Source: Bathymodiolus brooksi (taxonomy: Eukaryota; Mollusca; Bivalvia; Mytilida; Modiolidae). Taken from it: a stretch of DNA of 64,000 nt. Below, piece by piece: positions 1 to 12,464 of this stretch. Every line of letters starts with the position of its first letter. Positions within the stretch are counted from its first letter, which is position 1. The position numbers and the translations under genes were made by a program. Location of the stretch: NCBI GenBank assembly GCA_963680875.1, contig OY804579.1, forward strand, positions 78,667,095 through 78,731,094, in the 5' to 3' direction. The notes beneath the pieces are model-generated. The model saw only the letters and a list, made by a program, of their open reading frames with translations. It was not told where the DNA came from and made no database searches.

Positions 1-854
1 AAGTGACCTTGCCAATATCAGTATTGTGTAGGTACAATAATTTGATTGGCACCGGTTAGTTTTGGATACAAAATATATATACAGTAAGTAATTTTTTATA
101 GCGATACATGTTTTATTTATTTCAATATGTTCTTTTTTAGCCTAATTTGTATCAATAAAGGATGCTCATAATTTCAAATTTGTTTTAACATTCCGTAACA
201 AATATGTTATCATGACCATTCATACAAAATAAAGTCTCTTTTGATTTGTGTCCCACCCCCGCATAAAAAAAATTGAAGATTCTTAAAGCAACTGACAATA
301 CATGGACATCACATCCACATTGCAGAACTATAAAAATAAAAATGACCGACATTAAATAAATAAAACAAATGCTATATATATGCATAGATATATAAAAGCA
401 TCAATTCTAACATGTCTAATATATGTAGCTGTAATGGTAGCCCAATTTTTACTACAGAAATGATAATGTCACAATGCTAATTATTTAAAAGTTGTGAACA
501 ACAAGTTGTATGAAGTGAGGCAGAATTTTGTTGTGCTGTGTGCATCATACTGTTTGTCATTTTTACATCACTTATTAGCCCTAACAAAAGTGTAAACTCT
601 ATGTAATAAACAGTATAACACCTTTTGTATTCGGAATATCAAAAATAAATCACTTGTAAGCAAACAGCAATAATAATTCACTCATGCCATAATAAGCATT
701 CATGAATAACTGCATTGTTCGCTACTCATCATTTATATTTGATACTCAGAACGCAAGAGTAAACATCATATACTATAAGAATTACCATATCAGAATAATA
801 ATACAATGTGGAAGATCTGCTTTATATATATACTATTATTGATTTATTTTGTGG
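1..854. other. AT-rich DNA, nothing assigned
   Basis: I see no coding exon, RNA gene or clear repeat here. The only open frames are short and of AT-rich composition. Confidence 0.4.
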
Positions 855-922
855 GAATGGATTTCTCAGAGCAATCTTACATTGATGGCAAAGCATGTGA
901 GATGCAATGAGAAGTCCATTTC
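855..922. repeat. Short palindromic repeat, copy A
   Basis: A roughly 68-bp sequence that starts GAATGGATTTCTCAGAG and ends TGAGAAGTCCATTTC, so its ends are imperfect inverted repeats of about 13 bp. A second, diverged copy lies at 2710-2782 with the same ends and a different middle. It could be a very small MITE or the remains of a larger element. No target duplication was found. Confidence 0.5.
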
Positions 923-931
923 GAGTCTCAT

Positions 932-1321
932 CTATGTCAGCAATATTAGTTAACTATGTCAGGTATATTAGTTAACTATGTCAGGTATATTAGTTAACTA
1001 TGTCAGGTATATTAGTTTATTATGTCATGTATATTAGTTAACTGTGTCAGGTATATCAGTTAACTATGTCAGGTATATTAGTTAACTGTGTCAGGTATAT
1101 CAGTTAACTATGTCAGGTATATTAGTTAACTGTGTCAGGTATATCAGTTAACTATGTCAGGTATATTAGTTAACTGTGTCAGGTATATCAGTTAACTATG
1201 TCAGGTATATTAGTTAACTGTGTCAGGTATATCAGTTAACTATGTCAGGTATATCAGTTAACTATGTCAGGTATATTAGTTAACTATGTAAGGTATATCA
1301 GTTAACTATGTCAGGTATATT
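932..1321. repeat. 22-bp minisatellite, about 17-18 copies
   Basis: Tandem array of TATGTCAGGTATATTAGTTA-AC. Two unit variants (CTATGTCAGGTATATTAG and CTGTGTCAGGTATATCAG) alternate through much of the array, giving a 44-bp higher-order period. Each unit carries a GTTAAC palindrome. It abuts the short palindromic repeat at 855-922. Confidence 0.95.
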
Positions 1322-1628
1322 GAATGTATTTGTAGTTTATAACCAAAATGTTGTCATTATCAAGAAATTGCTGTCTATACATTTATTATTATAAAAAAAA
1401 AACTTATTTTATTTGAGAGTTTTATTTAATAATGGAGACTTGTTTAAATGTTAAATATAGAGTTTATGACTATGAGGAAAACCTTGAAATGTCTCATTTA
1501 AATGGTCATGTAAGTATTTACATAGCTTCTACATAATAGTTATATAATAATGTTTGTTTGTCTTTCATTTCTTTCTTCTTTCTTTTTTTAATAATTGATC
1601 AAATCAATAAATCAAGAAATACTCAATT

Positions 1629-1858
1629 CTGTCAAAAGTGACAATTATTTTTTGATTAATGAACACATATGTAATTGCTCTGTCAAAAGTGGTACTCTGC
1701 ATAAATGAAAAAAAGACATATTCCTTTGCCATGTTAAAAGTGGCACTCAGCATTGACAATTCAAGGCATATTTCTTTCTGCCAAAAGTGGTACTCTGCAT
1801 AAATTAAAAAAAGACATATTCCATTGCCATGTTAAAAGTGACACTCCAAATAAATAAT
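1629..1858. repeat. Imperfect tandem duplication, about 100 bp
   Basis: The motif CAAAAGTGGTACTCTGCATA followed by an A-run, GACATATTCC and CCATGTTAAAAGTG occurs at about 1684 and again at about 1779. Further partial CAAAAGTG motifs lie upstream. This is a local duplication with no coding content. Confidence 0.7.
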
Positions 1859-2155
1859 TTTTTACAAATATGCAAGATATTGTACATTTATCTTTATTTT
1901 TTCACTTTATAAAAGATATTTTAAATGTTCTTTCCTAAATTTTTTGCAGAGCAGAAAGGTAACAAAATTTGCATCTCATTGTGTAGAAGTCAATATGATT
2001 TACATGGCAATGAAATTTCATGACACTTTATTTTTAATGGGTTTCAATAGAATCTCATACCATTCATCCATTCTAACTGTAAGAAAATGTTTCGGTATGC
2101 AGGATGCACATTTTCGCTTGAGTCTTCATGTTACTCATCGAACTCAAAAGAAAAC

Positions 2156-2431
2156 TAGTATTACTGTGAGCACAGCTCACTAAGATATACCCCCCGCTCC
2201 CCACATCTGTCCAACCTATTTCCATAACCAAAACATTACTGATTGTTCAGACCAAAAATGAAAGGGACCCTCCTCTCTTCACCAGTAAACAGCTGATAAG
2301 ATTTTAAAAGATTCTAAGAAACACAACTCAAGTTATCGTACGACATAGGATTTGTCTACAGACGGATGGACAGACGGACGGACATGGTGAAACCAGTATA
2401 CATCCCTACAACTTCGTTGTGGGGGGTATAA
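2156..2431 (+). mobile_element. Dispersed element with inverted ends, short copy
   Basis: Closely related to 49198-49783. Both begin TAGTATTACTGTGAGCACAG, carry TATACCCCCCGC near the 5' end, contain a GACGGACGGAC run, and finish with a hairpin (ACAACTTCGTTG) and GGGGGGTATA. The CCCCCC/GGGGGG-TATA ends are inverted repeats of about 12 bp. This copy has one internal unit where the other has three. It looks like a non-autonomous element of a kind I recall from many bivalve sequences. The class is not settled; it could be a MITE or Helitron-like. The ORF across 1944-2183 overlaps its 5' end and is not credible as a gene. Confidence 0.7.
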
Positions 2432-3327
2432 TCACAGCTCAATTACGATAAATATCACAAATATATAAGTACTAAGAAAATCTAACTTTACTTACATAAC
2501 TAATAAAGAAGATATTTGAAATGATTTAGAATCAATACTGTTTATAATATTCCCCTGCAGGTGTCTGAAAATATAAACAATCATCATTACTTCAAAGAAA
2601 CGTGGAGGTGAAATTAATGTACTTATACAAGACTTTTGTTGAATCTAATGTAATTATAATGAATAATTAAGAAAAATATATATTATAATATCGATAATTG
2701 GTTTTGCAAGAATGGATTTCTCAGAGTGACATTGCATCAAAAGCTAAGCCGGAGATGTGAGATTTGTTGAGAAGTCCATTTCAAGCAAACCAAAGCTGTT
2801 TGCACTGTTATATGCGATGATTGGCATTTTACTCACAATTAGAAAACATTTGCATGACTGCATCATTTCACTAAGAGAGTGGGTTAGGTTCATACTAGTT
2901 TAACCTAGCCACTTTTTAATGAAGTACCTGTACCAAGCCAAGAAGTGAACAGTCGTATGTTTAGAGGTTTTAATTTTACCTCTTTCTACGATTTTTCTAT
3001 TAGATTTTGGAACTGTTCTGACAGTGTGCTTTTTTATGTTTTTCATTTTATTTATAGCAAGAATTTGTTCTATATTTAAAGTTACTGATACTTACATTTC
3101 CTGCAAGTTCGTCATAAATTTTAAATCATTGGCACCAATAGCAGATATAGAATTGTTATTTAAATATCTGAAAAACAAAATATTTAAATTAAAACATCTC
3201 ATGAATGAAAATTAACAATGACAAGAAAAATTAACAGAAATAATGTGCATACAAGTGAAAATGAAAGACAAAATCCATATGAAAATCATAGTAAATAATC
3301 GAAAGTTTCATCAATAGTATTTGAACA
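2432..3327. other. Non-coding DNA with small repeat remnants
   Basis: Contains copy B of the short palindromic repeat (2710-2782) and, near 2875-3020, a fragment with the phrase AGTACCTGTACCAAG. That phrase resembles the interior of the mariner-like element at 41688-42496 (GCCTGTACCAAGTCAAGG near 42147). No gene is seen. Confidence 0.45.
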
Positions 3328-3657
3328 GCATCAGTGGTGTAACGGTTAGCGTGCTCGCCTCGAATGCGGTAGATCGTGGGTTCAACCCCCGATCGGGTCA
3401 AACCAAAGACTATAAAAATGATATTTGTTGGTTCTCTGCTAAGCACGCAGCATTAAAGATAAAGAGCAAAGACTGGTTTGCTTGGAATCAGGATAATGTG
3501 TCTGAGTGGGGCGACATGTCTATCCGTGGACTGTTGCTTCAGTTGGTCTAGTACAAAGTGGATCTAATCATCATCTCATTGAAAATTAACTTATTCTCAC
3601 CATGGTATAGCTGAAAAATTGCCAAGATGGCATTAAACAACAATCACTTACTGACTC
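3328..3657 (+). mobile_element. tRNA-headed SINE (type 1), copy 1
   Basis: The head carries RNA polymerase III promoter boxes: box A-like GTGTAACGGTTAGCGTGCTC and box B-like GTGGGTTCAACCC. The body contains AAGCACGCAGCATTAA and GACATGTCTATCCGTGGACT. The tail reads ATAGCTGAAAAATTGCC, GGCATTAAAC and AACAATCACTTACTGAC. The first bases (GCATCAGTGGTG) resemble a tRNA-Gly 5' end. About 330 bp and full length. The ORFs through it (3231-3446, 3321-3551) are accidental. Confidence 0.85.
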
Positions 3658-3673
3658 CATGTGATCTTTAACC

Positions 3674-3955
3674 ACGTCATTGTTGTAATGGTAAGTATGT
3701 TGGCCTCATGTGTGGAAGTTCATGGGTTCAATATGCGGTTGAGTCAAACCAAAGTATACAAAATAGGTATGTGCTGCTTCCATGTAAAGCACGCAGCATT
3801 AAGGTATAACAGGTAAGATTTGTTGGCTCAGAATTAAGATAATAAGTCTGAGTGGAGCAACATGTATACCAATGGACTGTTGTTTCATCGAGCAAGCACT
3901 ATACAGATCAGACTAAGCATGGTGGTCAAGTACAAAGTGGATGTTATCATCATCT
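3674..3955 (+). mobile_element. tRNA-headed SINE (type 1), copy 2, 3'-truncated
   Basis: Same family as 3328-3657 but more diverged. The head is TTGTTGTAATGGTAAGTATG with box B CATGGGTTCAAT. The body retains AAAGCACGCAGCATTAAGG, and the copy ends in ATCATCATC without the usual tail. Confidence 0.75.
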
Positions 3956-4062
3956 TAACAAAACGTAATAATTTATAACTGAAATTTTTTTCTATTTGAG
4001 TTAAACAAAAATCACTCACTCCTTGAGGTCTTGAATGAAAACTCATGTTTCATAGGAGAGTG

Positions 4063-4327
4063 AGGGGTCGTCGTGGTTATTATTATATGATAGTTTGAAT
4101 AACAACTGCCTGTCCAATCAGTGCCTATAACCACGAAAGTTGTGATTTCGAACCCAGTTCATGCCGAGGTGTACTTGATACAACATTATGTGATAAAGTT
4201 TGTCAGTGAGTGACTTGCGTTAGCTCAGTGGTTTTCTCTGGGTTTCCTTCACCAATAAAACTGACTGCCACAATATAACTGAAATATTGTTTAAAGTGGC
4301 ATTAAACACCATAAACCAAACCATCAA
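4063..4327 (+). mobile_element. V-SINE (RUDI-like), full length with target duplication
   Basis: The tRNA-like head has box B TTTCGAACCC. The body reads CATTATGTGATAAAGTTTG, CAATAAAACTGACTGCC and ATAACTGAAATATTG, and the 3' end is AGTGGCATTAAACACCATAA. It is flanked by a 9-bp direct repeat AGGAGAGTG (4054-4062 and 4328-4336). That is the signature of target-primed reverse transcription. Confidence 0.9.
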
Positions 4328-4378
4328 AGGAGAGTGTGATGCTCCTTATGTATGATGGATTAAACATTTACAAATCTG

Positions 4379-4543
4379 GATCACTCGACTCGCAGCCGCA
4401 AGTGATAAAGTTTACCAGTTGCTTGCCCATGGTCGGTGGTTCTCTCCGGGTACTTCGGCTTCTTCCACCACTAAAACTGGTTGCCATGATATAGCTGAAT
4501 TATTGCTGAAAGTGGCATTAAACACAATAAATCAAAAATCAAA
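4379..4543 (+). mobile_element. SINE type 2, 5'-truncated
   Basis: Body CACTCGACTCGCAGCCGCAA followed by a V-SINE-like second half (GGTCGGTGGTTCTCTCCGGG, AAAGTGGCATTAAACAC) and a CAAATC-type tail. Fuller copies are at 35103-35382 and 36481-36735. Confidence 0.8.
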
Positions 4544-4597
4544 TTTGGATCAGCTTTATCTGTAGAATAATAAGGTAGCTAGAGCTACAGGGGTTGG

Positions 4598-4795
4598 GGA
4601 TTTGATATTTAACACCACTTTCAACAATATTTTAGCTATATCTTGGCAGTCAGTTTCATTGGTGGAGGAAACCAGAGTACCCAGAGAAAACCACCGATCT
4701 GATGCAAGTCACTGACAAACTTTATCCCAGAATATTGTATCAAGTACACCTCGCCATGAGTGGGATTCATACACACAACGTTAGTGAGAAAAATA
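4598..4795 (-). mobile_element. V-SINE (RUDI-like), reverse orientation
   Basis: Shows TTTAACACCACTTTCAACAA, GGTGGAGGAAACCAGAGTAC and GTACACCTCGCCATGAG. The tRNA head is missing or degraded. Short ORFs on both strands here (4636-4860, 4702-4974) are translations of the SINE. Confidence 0.85.
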
Positions 4796-4799
4796 CAAA

Positions 4800-7782
4800 A
4801 TGTTGGTACATTTGTGTATCTGACAAATGTTACAAAGAACATGATGAAAAGAAAGTTCAAACAATGATGATCAATAATTCCACCAATATCAACAAAGCCA
4901 ACAACTACCCTTCAGTCACCTTAAATCAAAAAATGGATATTCTTAGCGAACCATGGTCCATTTTTTTCCAATGAGATTTATAATAGCTATTAATAAGAGA
5001 AAGTTGTTCAAACATGACTGCTAATGAAAATTCTAAATTACATCACTAAATATCTTAATTTTGCAATCAATGATCATTTTTTTTCATGGATGGTTTAAAA
5101 AAAAAGTCTGTCAAAAATTACAGCTAATGAAATCATGTGATTGCAACCAGGGCTCACCACACTTGCAAAAAAACAGGGAGACTTGACTCCTCCCTTAGAG
5201 AACATGAGGGTGAAGTGAAGGCATGACAGGGAGACTTCCAACAGCTTCATAGACACATGTTTCCTCAAAAATGTGTTGTTTCGTAGCATCATTTTAAAAC
5301 AAATTACTTATGAAGTGTGCCTTTGCTAATATCTTGTCAATATCCTTCATATCTAACTTTAAATTCATGTTTTGTACTTGTATTATTGTTGTTGATCTTT
5401 AATATATTTGTTGATTTTAGATTTTATTCATTGCAGCAACCCTTAAAAAAGACACACAATTTTGTTTTTCCCCACATGTATTGCACGTTTATTTGTAATC
5501 CATAGATGCAATTGCATGTTGGATTGGTCGAATATCTGACATTTTAGCTACTTTCATTTTTCATGAATATGTTTTACAAGGAAAATATAAAAATCCCCAT
5601 TACATGTACATTAAATAAAAGTTATTATAAAACACCGTTAATAGAAGTTGAAAAATAGGGAACAAAAATTAATCATATTGTGTGCTTTTAAAAGTTACAT
5701 GCCCATAATTTAATTAGCAATCATAAAGTTTGACAGACTTCTTTAAATGGCAATTATTACAATGATCCATTAAAAAAAAGGAACATTGATTGTAAATTTA
5801 ACATATTAAGTGACGTAACAGAATTTCATTACCGTCATGCTTGAACAGCTTCTGTTTATTACGGAGCTATTACAATTCCCGTTGAACTAAAATGGACTAT
5901 AGTTCGTCAAATTGACATTTTTTCTTGATTTTACAAGAAAGTCATCAGCAGTCACGTTTGAAATCAAATTTTTAAATACTTTAATGCACGAACCCCATAT
6001 CCATTGGGTGTTAAGGACCTTTTTTAATATAGCATAACGAGGAAGGTAAACAGGTTAATCATGAAGAAGATGGAACGAAGGAAACAAAAATGCCATTCTA
6101 GTATGATGGGTTTTAGAGTTATGGCATTTATCATCAGTTTCAACGATCTTTGGCTACCAGCGACTTAATGGAATTGTGAGAATATAGTTGTGCTGTGTAA
6201 TATAAATTATGTCCCTTCGGATAATATATTATAAACAACTCCATACCATTTCTTCTCTTAATAACAAATATTCTTTACTGTTTATCCCGTCAGGAATTAG
6301 ATATTGCAATATTTTTCCATTAAAATTGATACACTAGGTTGTATAATGGGCATTCGTGCATAATGTGCACCTCCTCTTGGCATTGAAAATCTCCAAAAAA
6401 AAACCTAGTTCGTGTCTATAATGCGCAGACTATTGAAAAATTGTGGTTGGAAATGTAAAAAATTAAATGTCAATCGTATGTATTTTTCAGTCTTTTGAGA
6501 ATGTAATGCAATATTTGTTCCAGTTAGAACAAATGTTATGGCAGAAATTATATTTTATCACAGGGAAAGCTTAAACAGATATAACATTCATTATTTTATT
6601 TTATTTAGTCATATCTATTAAAATCATTGTAATCATTGTATGAAATCTATATTATTTATATTTATATCAATCTTACTGCCTGTAATGGTGTCTTGATTAA
6701 CAATAAAAATATTGTGAAACCTCCAACCATGGGCAAGTATCTGGAAACCTTAACACTCGAGGGGGGTGTATCTGGGCTAAAACCAATGTCAGTGGGGTAA
6801 GGGGGGCAATTGATGACATCTAAGTTTAATTAGATTGTCCAAAAAGAAGACTATTTTTTTTATTATTTTACCACATAAGAGTGCTATATTTAACTAATTT
6901 CTTTGGTGATGGTGGCCATCTTGGGATTTCCAATCAATGCAATGAACATAATATATATCCATGATCATACATGAAACACATAAAACAAATTTACTTTTAT
7001 TTTTACATTTTTACAATATATACGATTTAATAGTTTTGTATGATTTACACATTACATAAAAATATCAAATCGAATAAAATCAAGACTATAAGAAAAATTA
7101 TGACTTAAAAGGACTTGAACGACTTGTAAATAAAGATTTGGTACAAACTTTGGTCTTCTTAAGGTATTTTCTCACTTTAAGATGACAAAGTTGAAAACAA
7201 TACATTATAGGGTTAAATCTCCCAAGTCATAAGTAATATTATTGAATTTGATAAGATTTTATTGCTACTAAAGTCTTTGGGGGCTAAGACTTTTAAACAT
7301 TGATTTAAGATATAACTTTAAGTTCATCTGATAGGAACTTTCAATATGTTATATATCTATATATTGATCGTGTGTAAATCCAGTGCCATTTTTTTTTCCA
7401 GTGAAGGTGTAAAATTTGTATTAATTTACGGACATAGCATACTAGTCTTGGATATTTTAGTTGAATTTGAATAAAAAACAGATTTAATTTTGCAATTAAC
7501 CAAAATAATAACCCAACTCCATCCACATTAAAAATTGCAATCTGCTCATACTTTCTATTCATACCTAGATACGATAACGTAACCCTCAGTCCGCTTGTGC
7601 TCCGGAGCGTAATTCATACCGATCTCATTTTTAACATTCTATTAGTAAATTCTATCAGTATCATACCTATTTTACAACATTTAACTATGAACCAACAAAC
7701 TAAACGGAAGCCTCACACAAATAAATTCTATATTCCGAGATAATGTATCTATATTCTATATATATTTCAATACATTATATAT
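4800..7782. other. About 3 kb with no gene or firm repeat
   Basis: AT-rich DNA. At 5155-5245 the phrase GGGAGACTT occurs twice in a GC-richer patch that may be an old dispersed repeat. At about 6905 the phrase GATGGTGGCCATCTTGGGAT recurs in similar form at 63538. The ORFs at 5095-5292, 5317-5505 and 7341-7562 have AT-driven composition and no recognisable domain. Confidence 0.4.
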
Positions 7783-7794
7783 CCTATTTACTAG

Positions 7795-8047
7795 GAGGCT
7801 GTCGTGGTCATGTGGTAGTTGGTATTACAACTTCCTATGCAATAAGTGCCTATCAGCACGAAAGTTATGAGTTCGAATCCCACTCATGGCGAGGTGTAAT
7901 CAATACAACATTATGTCATAAAGTTTGTCAGTGACTTGCGGCAGGTCAGTGGTTTTCTCCGGTTTCCTCCACCAATAAAACTGACTGCCACGATATAAAT
8001 GAAATATTGTTGAAAGTGGCATTAAACACCATATCCCTAATCCTAAC
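7795..8047 (+). mobile_element. V-SINE (RUDI-like), full length with target duplication
   Basis: Head with box B GAGTTCGAATCCCACTCATG, then the standard body and the tail GGCATTAAACACCATATCCC-TAATCC, giving a telomere-like 3' tail. Flanked by imperfect 12-13 bp direct repeats: CCTATTTACTAG at 7783-7794 and CCTATTTACATAG at 8048-8060. Confidence 0.9.
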
Positions 8048-8060
8048 CCTATTTACATAG

Positions 8061-9007
8061 GCCCATCCCAGTTACTTTTTATATCTGATTTGTTGCTTGT
8101 AAACTTATTCCCTGAAAATGTGCCCGAGCATTATTTAATAAAATCTTGAAATTTTGTAAATTTTGAAATACTGCTCAGCTGACCCTAAACAGCAATCAAG
8201 TCAATCTATCTTTTTACACCTTTGTTGATTAATTATATAAAAATATGTGCAAATCACATCTTGTAATAAAATTCTCTCTGCTTGAAACTATTTCTGACTT
8301 AGAATGTCATGGATGATCCTCTTTTGCTTATCATGATATGGATATTTTTTTTCAAATAAAAAAATACAAAAAAAAATTAATTTTTATTATTGATGGTAAT
8401 TTTTCAAAAAATCTTTGAAGGTACAAAGAAAGCACTCCTTGATGTATATATATATATATGTAATATATAAATGTTAGAGCCTTACAGTATTTATTTAAGT
8501 TATTGATTATATTAAACTTTGGATCGGAATATTTGGGCTAAAGTTCCTTTAAAGACCCCCACCTTAAACCATAAGGTATTCCTTAGCAAACTTCTCATAT
8601 ATAAAGAATGGTCAATAAAAAAAAAAAAATTGTCAAATAAATCTACGAATCCAAAGACTTTTTCTCCTATGATTTTGTGTTAATACCTTTGTTTATAAAA
8701 TAATCCATTTCTTTTGAACACACAACACAAAGTTATTCAATTGTTTTTTCTTATTACATATTATAACTGAAATATAGTCTACACTGTATTTAAATTTAAT
8801 AATAAAATAATTCAAATATTTTCTACTACAATTTATTTAGAATATCAGTATTTTTACAGACTTTTACAAATAAATAAAACAACCCTGTTGTTTTTGGGGG
8901 CTGTATCCAAATTATTTTCTGAAAGTTAGACAATATACATTTTCTATATATAAATATCATGAAATTAACAACCTCTCTGAAATTTGTACTTGGAAGTTAT
9001 TTGTCTT
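8061..9007. other. AT-rich DNA, nothing assigned
   Basis: Contains a short (AT)n run near 8446-8459 and A-runs. No coding exon or clear repeat family is seen. Confidence 0.4.
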
Positions 9008-9008
9008 A

Positions 9009-9147
9009 GGGGGTTAGGGTTATGGTGTTTAACCCCACTTTCAAAAATATTTCAGTTATATCGTGCGTGGAGGTCAGTTTTATTGTTGGAGGAAACCGAA
9101 AACAACCGACCTGCCGCAAGTCACTGAAACTTTATATCACATAATTT
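9009..9147 (-). mobile_element. V-SINE (RUDI-like), partial
   Basis: Begins with a GGGGTTAGGGTTATGGTGTT tail, then CCACTTTCAAAAATATTTCA and CCGACCTGCCGCAAGTCACT. It stops at about the middle of the element; the tRNA head is absent. Confidence 0.85.
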
Positions 9148-10484
9148 GTTATTTGTCTTTTATTTATTTATTAAAGTTGGACAAGAAACTTATAGTTACA
9201 AAAAGATTTTTTTCTTGGAAAAGACAGTGAAAGTGAAATAAAAATTAGCTTCAATTAGAATTTACAATTTACAATTTACAATTTACAAAAACTGAAATTT
9301 TGTATTTTTTAAAGATTGTTTCCTCTTTCTTTTTCAAAAAAGAAATTTATTCTGATTAAATTTGAACAATATAAATAATTTTATTGCCATTTTCTAAGAT
9401 AATCATCCGAGTTGTTTCCCCTGCATGCTACACAGCTTTTGGGAAAACAACCAATCTCTGCTTGACAACTTCAATTGTACTCATTGACCTGGCAGATTTC
9501 CACATTATTTTAGAGTATCATCTACAAAACCCTGTTTGTAATTGCTTTGTAAGTGTGTATCCCCAATTTTTTAATATTTTTCTCTTGCTTCCCGTTTTTT
9601 CATTTATTTTGTAATTACAGTCAAAACGGTTCTGTTAATTAATACCTTTAAGAAACATCTGATGACCAAATACATCATCTATCTTTCTTTCTTGTTAATC
9701 GTTCTAGGTAAAAAAAAATCTATAATATCATAAAAACCATTGAACCATGAATATTTCCATGTAAATACAATATTAAAATCTTAAAAGGAAAAACTTGGTC
9801 TATTAATACTAAATCAGATCTCAGTCCTCATGCATGGTGAAGCCAATTGTTCTGCAAGATCACACAAGTGTTTTAAAATACATCAGCTAGACAGACTGTA
9901 GCAAGCATTTCTACGACAGGATATTACTTAAATAAACTTAAAACAAGCTAATATCAACTAAATAAGGAAAATAGAATTACAATACTGATAGAACCGATTT
10001 CATATTACAATTAAAAAGTGATCTACCGAACAGGATCAGAACCTGTAATACAATGTGAAAATTCAATCAACCCTGGCCATGGGTAATCTCCATTTCAAGG
10101 TTCAATACCCGAACTGTGTTTAAATTTCAGAGGTGCTTATTTTCTAAAGTGCAACCCATGTCATTTAAACAAAAATAATCTAAAATAAAAAGAGAAAATT
10201 TGAAATTAAATAGCTAACCGGTATTGATCATCAAATATTGTTTAAATGAAAGAATTGTATTGTACTTCAGGTCTATTCAAATTACATTTGTAAATTTAAT
10301 ATTATCTTTAATTTGTTTTCTTTAGTAAAGGTTCATCAAATTGTTTTTCTGTACAGAAACCTATCTTATTATACAACTATTATTATTTTTATAAAAAAAA
10401 AAGAAGCTGAACCAATAAGGTGTTATTCTAACAATAGCATTCAAGCTTTCCAGCCCAAAACAAACTTAGCAAATAAAAGGTTTA
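9148..10484. other. AT-rich DNA, nothing assigned
   Basis: Holds a short 9-bp tandem run (TTACAATTT, about four copies near 9270-9295). The ORF at 9384-9614 has no recognisable domain. I see nothing else. Confidence 0.4.
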
Positions 10485-10608
10485 CGTTTAGGCTTATGGT
10501 GTTTAACGCCACTTTCAACAATATTTCAGTTATATCGTGGCGGTTAGTTTTATTGATGGAGGAAAGCAGAGTACCCGGAGAAAATCACCGACCTGTCACA
10601 AGTTGCAA
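10485..10608 (-). mobile_element. V-SINE (RUDI-like), partial
   Basis: Shows TATGGTGTTTAACGCCACTT, TTATATCGTGGCGGTTAG and ACCGACCTGTCACAAGTTGC. It is the 3' half only; the rest is missing. Confidence 0.85.
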
Positions 10609-11170
10609 ATAAAAAATCATCTGTTTCATAACAAATTGTAATCGGAGTTTGATGAGTACATTTGTAACAAGACATTTTTTTTTAATCTGCCAAATCTGAC
10701 TCCACGGAGGTTTCTGTTGAAGGCTAAATCGTATCAGAAATATAATATATATTGTGTCAAACATATTTCCTATTGAGTTCTCAAAACAATATGCATTGAA
10801 GGGGACATAAATATATGTTTTGTAATAAATAGTGTCAAAATATAATACTAGGTCAATTATTATATACAGTCCTACATTTTCAGTTCTTGATGTTTGTGAT
10901 AAAGTATAAAACATTTTTCCTTCTGTTATTAACAAAATCTCCACGAAATATCAGCTCCTAACAAATTAATCTTATGGTAGATTGGATATGTTGATTGATA
11001 CAATTACAAATATGATTGTGTTGTATTCAATAATACCATACAAAACTGAAGGCAACGATAATATTCGGTAGGTCAGAGTGTACACAGCATAAATGGTAAT
11101 ATGCCAGAGATGTACATTGATGGAAAATAAATCATTTATTATTTGTCTAAGCAATTTAACTACTTAAAAT
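10609..11170. other. AT-rich DNA, nothing assigned
   Basis: The open frames on the minus strand at 10585-10944 and 10972-11154 are rich in I, Y, N and K, as expected for AT-rich non-coding DNA. They match nothing I know. Confidence 0.4.
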
Positions 11171-11175
11171 GTTAA

Positions 11176-11993
11176 ACAAAGCTAACTAGTCACATCAATA
11201 CAAGGTCAGTCTAGAGAGGGTCTAAAACAAAGCTAACTAGTCACATCAATACAGGGTCAGTCTAGAGAGGGTCTAAAACAAAGCTAACTAGTCACATCAA
11301 TACAAGGTCAGTCTAGAGAGGGTCTAAAACAAAGCTAACTAGTCACATCAATACAGGGTCAGTCTAGAGAGGGTCTAAAACAAAGCTAACTAGTCACATC
11401 AATACAAGGTCAGTCTAGAGAGGGTCTAAAACAAAGCTAACTAGTCACATCAATACAGGGTCAGTCTAGAGAGGGTCTAAAACAAAGCTAACTAGTCACA
11501 TCAATACAAGGTCAGTCTAGAGAGGGTCTAAAACAAAGCTAACTAGTCACATCAATACAAGGTCAGTCTAGAGAGGGTCTAAAACAAAGCTAACTAGTCA
11601 CATCAATACAAGGTCAGTCTAGAGAGGGTCTAAAACAAAGCTAACTAGTCACATCAATACAAGGTCAGTCTAGAGAGGGTCTAAAACAAACCTACCTAGT
11701 CACATCAATACAAGGTCAGTCTAGAGAGGGTCTAAAACAAAGCTAACTAGTCACATCAATACAAGGTCAATCTAGAGAGGGTCTAAAACAAAGCTAACTA
11801 GTCACATCAATACAAGGTCAGTCTAGAGAGGGTCTAAAACAAAGCTAACTAGTCACATCAATACAAGGTCAGTCTAGAGAGGGTCTAAAACAAAGCTAAC
11901 TAGTCACATCAATACAAGGTCAGTCTAGAGAGGGTCTAAAACAAAGCTAACTAGTCACATCAATACAAGGTCAGTCTAGAGAGGGTCTAAAAA
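11176..11993. repeat. 51-bp minisatellite, 16 copies
   Basis: The unit begins ACAAAGCTAACTAGTCACAT and ends CTAGAGAGGGTCTAAA. It contains the palindromes ACTAGT and TCTAGA. The copies are nearly identical. In the first six units a single-base variant (CAAGGTC versus CAGGGTC) alternates, giving a 102-bp higher-order period; later units are all CAAGGTC apart from rare changes. Low divergence implies recent expansion or homogenisation. Confidence 0.97.
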
Positions 11994-12256
11994 CTCCTCC
12001 ATTTCAATTCTCTCAAATAAATCTTTACTAAAAGGGTTAACAAATACAGGACAAGAGTCACTGATTATGAAATGAAATACTAAAACGTCATAAATGAAAG
12101 TTTAGCGTCACCTTACTTCACAAATGAAATGAAAAGATTCTTGCATATACAACATGTATTATGTTGAGTTTTCGTCAACCGGTTTAACCCCCCCCCCCTC
12201 AATTAACCATGTAAAAATGTATATATTTAAATATATAGATATCCCCCACTTAATCA

Positions 12257-12462
12257 ACAAGCACACCTAACCATCAACAGGGGTTAGAAGAACAGAAGTC
12301 AAACTTACAAACTTTAGCAGTTAAAGGCACTGATTGGGTTAGGGTTATGATGTTTAACGCCACTTTCAACAATATTTTATGTCAACAACAAGCACACCTA
12401 ACCGTCAACAGAGGTCAGTAGAACAGGAGTCAAACTTACAAACTTTAATGGTGATAGGTACT
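12257..12462. repeat. Tandem duplication involving a SINE end
   Basis: The segment CAACAAGCACACCTAACC ... ACTGATTGGGTTAGG occurs at about 12257-12340 and again at about 12382-12470. Each copy leads into a V-SINE 3' end on the minus strand. The first SINE is cut after about 45 bp (12342-12380). The second is nearly full length. So flank plus SINE end was duplicated after the insertion. Confidence 0.7.
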
Positions 12463-12464
12463 GA

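Noticed and set aside
3328..3410. Possible functional tRNA gene
   Set aside because: Pol III boxes are present, but no acceptor stem closes and the sequence continues into a SINE body found in several other copies. The same reasoning applies to 16014, 22997, 35103 and 36741.
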